Source: Nematostella vectensis (lineage: Eukaryota; Cnidaria; Anthozoa; Actiniaria; Edwardsiidae). From it: DNA of 64,000 nt. Below the pieces are notes generated by a model. That model was given only the letters and a program-made list of their open reading frames with translations. It had not been told where the DNA came from and ran no database searches. The stretch covers positions 18,401,075 to 18,465,074 of the forward strand of contig NC_064038.1 in assembly GCF_932526225.1 (NCBI RefSeq). The letters run 5' to 3'. Numbering within the stretch: position 1 is the first letter of the stretch; every line of letters begins with the position of its first letter. The position numbers and the translations under genes are program-made. Shown piece by piece: positions 63,938 to 64,000 of this stretch.

Positions 63938-64000
63938 GTCTACGGCCATACCACTGAGAAAGCACCGGTTCTCGTCCGATCACCGAATTTAAGCTCAGTA
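63938..64000 (+). rRNA. 5S rRNA gene cut by the window edge
   Basis: The first 63 nt of a 5S gene with CACCGAATTTAAGC. The array clearly continues beyond the window. Confidence 0.93.

Larger units (their letters stand above)
51561..64000 (+). repeat. 5S rDNA tandem array, right part (67 further unit starts)
   Basis: The array resumes in phase with the gene broken at 48870 and continues past the right edge. Unusual unit lengths occur at the units starting at 52573 (190, an extra GATA in the spacer), 53693 (189), 56486 (185), 57043 (189), 59836 (185), 60021 and 60211 (190 each) and 63377 (189). Slips are much denser here than in the first 35 kb. No other feature lies in this stretch. Confidence 0.97.
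60522..64000 (+). repeat. Copy of the 43.3-46.8 kb module, offset 17,222 bp
   Basis: Units match one to one, including CTCACAAGACTG (61286), CATATCACC, GTAGCCATTTCC, the insertion gene (63377 versus 46155) and the following B', H and canonical units. A related module also lies at 20.2-23.4 kb. Confidence 0.83.

Overview
The window is almost entirely a head-to-tail tandem array of 5S ribosomal RNA genes, all on the + strand. I count 330 units. One is split by a transposon and one runs off the right edge. Each unit is a ~120-nt 5S gene followed by a ~66-nt spacer, and the period is 186 bp with very few exceptions. The 5S core (the CACCGGTTCTCGTCC arm and the ATGGGTGACCGCCTGGGAATA arm) is of invertebrate metazoan type. 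It resembles 5S of many invertebrate phyla, so I do not name a phylum. No protein-coding gene of the host is visible.

Layout: 1-48870 is uninterrupted 5S array (263 units, the last cut at nucleotide 106). 48871-51560 is a 2,690-bp AT-rich DNA transposon with CACTG...CAGTG inverted termini, a 2-bp CG duplication and subterminal arms packed with GGAGT/ACTCC hairpins. It holds no recognisable transposase, but may carry a small spliced minus-strand gene. 51561-64000 is the array again. Gene starts can be computed from the phase blocks listed as features: within each block they are exactly 186 bp apart, and between blocks a single unit of 185, 187, 188, 189 or 190 bp shifts the phase.

The units are not uniform. 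Several sequence classes, each defined by linked changes in gene and spacer, recur in a repeating order: canonical; B (TTAG arm, GGTAAG, GCTTCGG); C (CCGTAG, GCACGG); D (AGTTCT/AGAACT); H (GGCTAG, GATTGG, with an altered upstream TATA-like box); and a class with a 3-nt insertion inside the gene. This order builds higher-order repeats of 4, 12, 13, 16, 18 and 21 units, plus modules repeated 17-29 kb apart, much as in alpha-satellite DNA. Hybrid units at block edges show that exchanges took place inside the 5S gene.

Each unit carries what RNA polymerase III needs: a TATATAA motif near -30, an internal control region, and a T4-T7 terminator just after the gene. The array would supply the 5S RNA of the large ribosomal subunit. 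Many B and D units have changes that weaken conserved helices or the A box and may be silent or may make variant 5S RNA.
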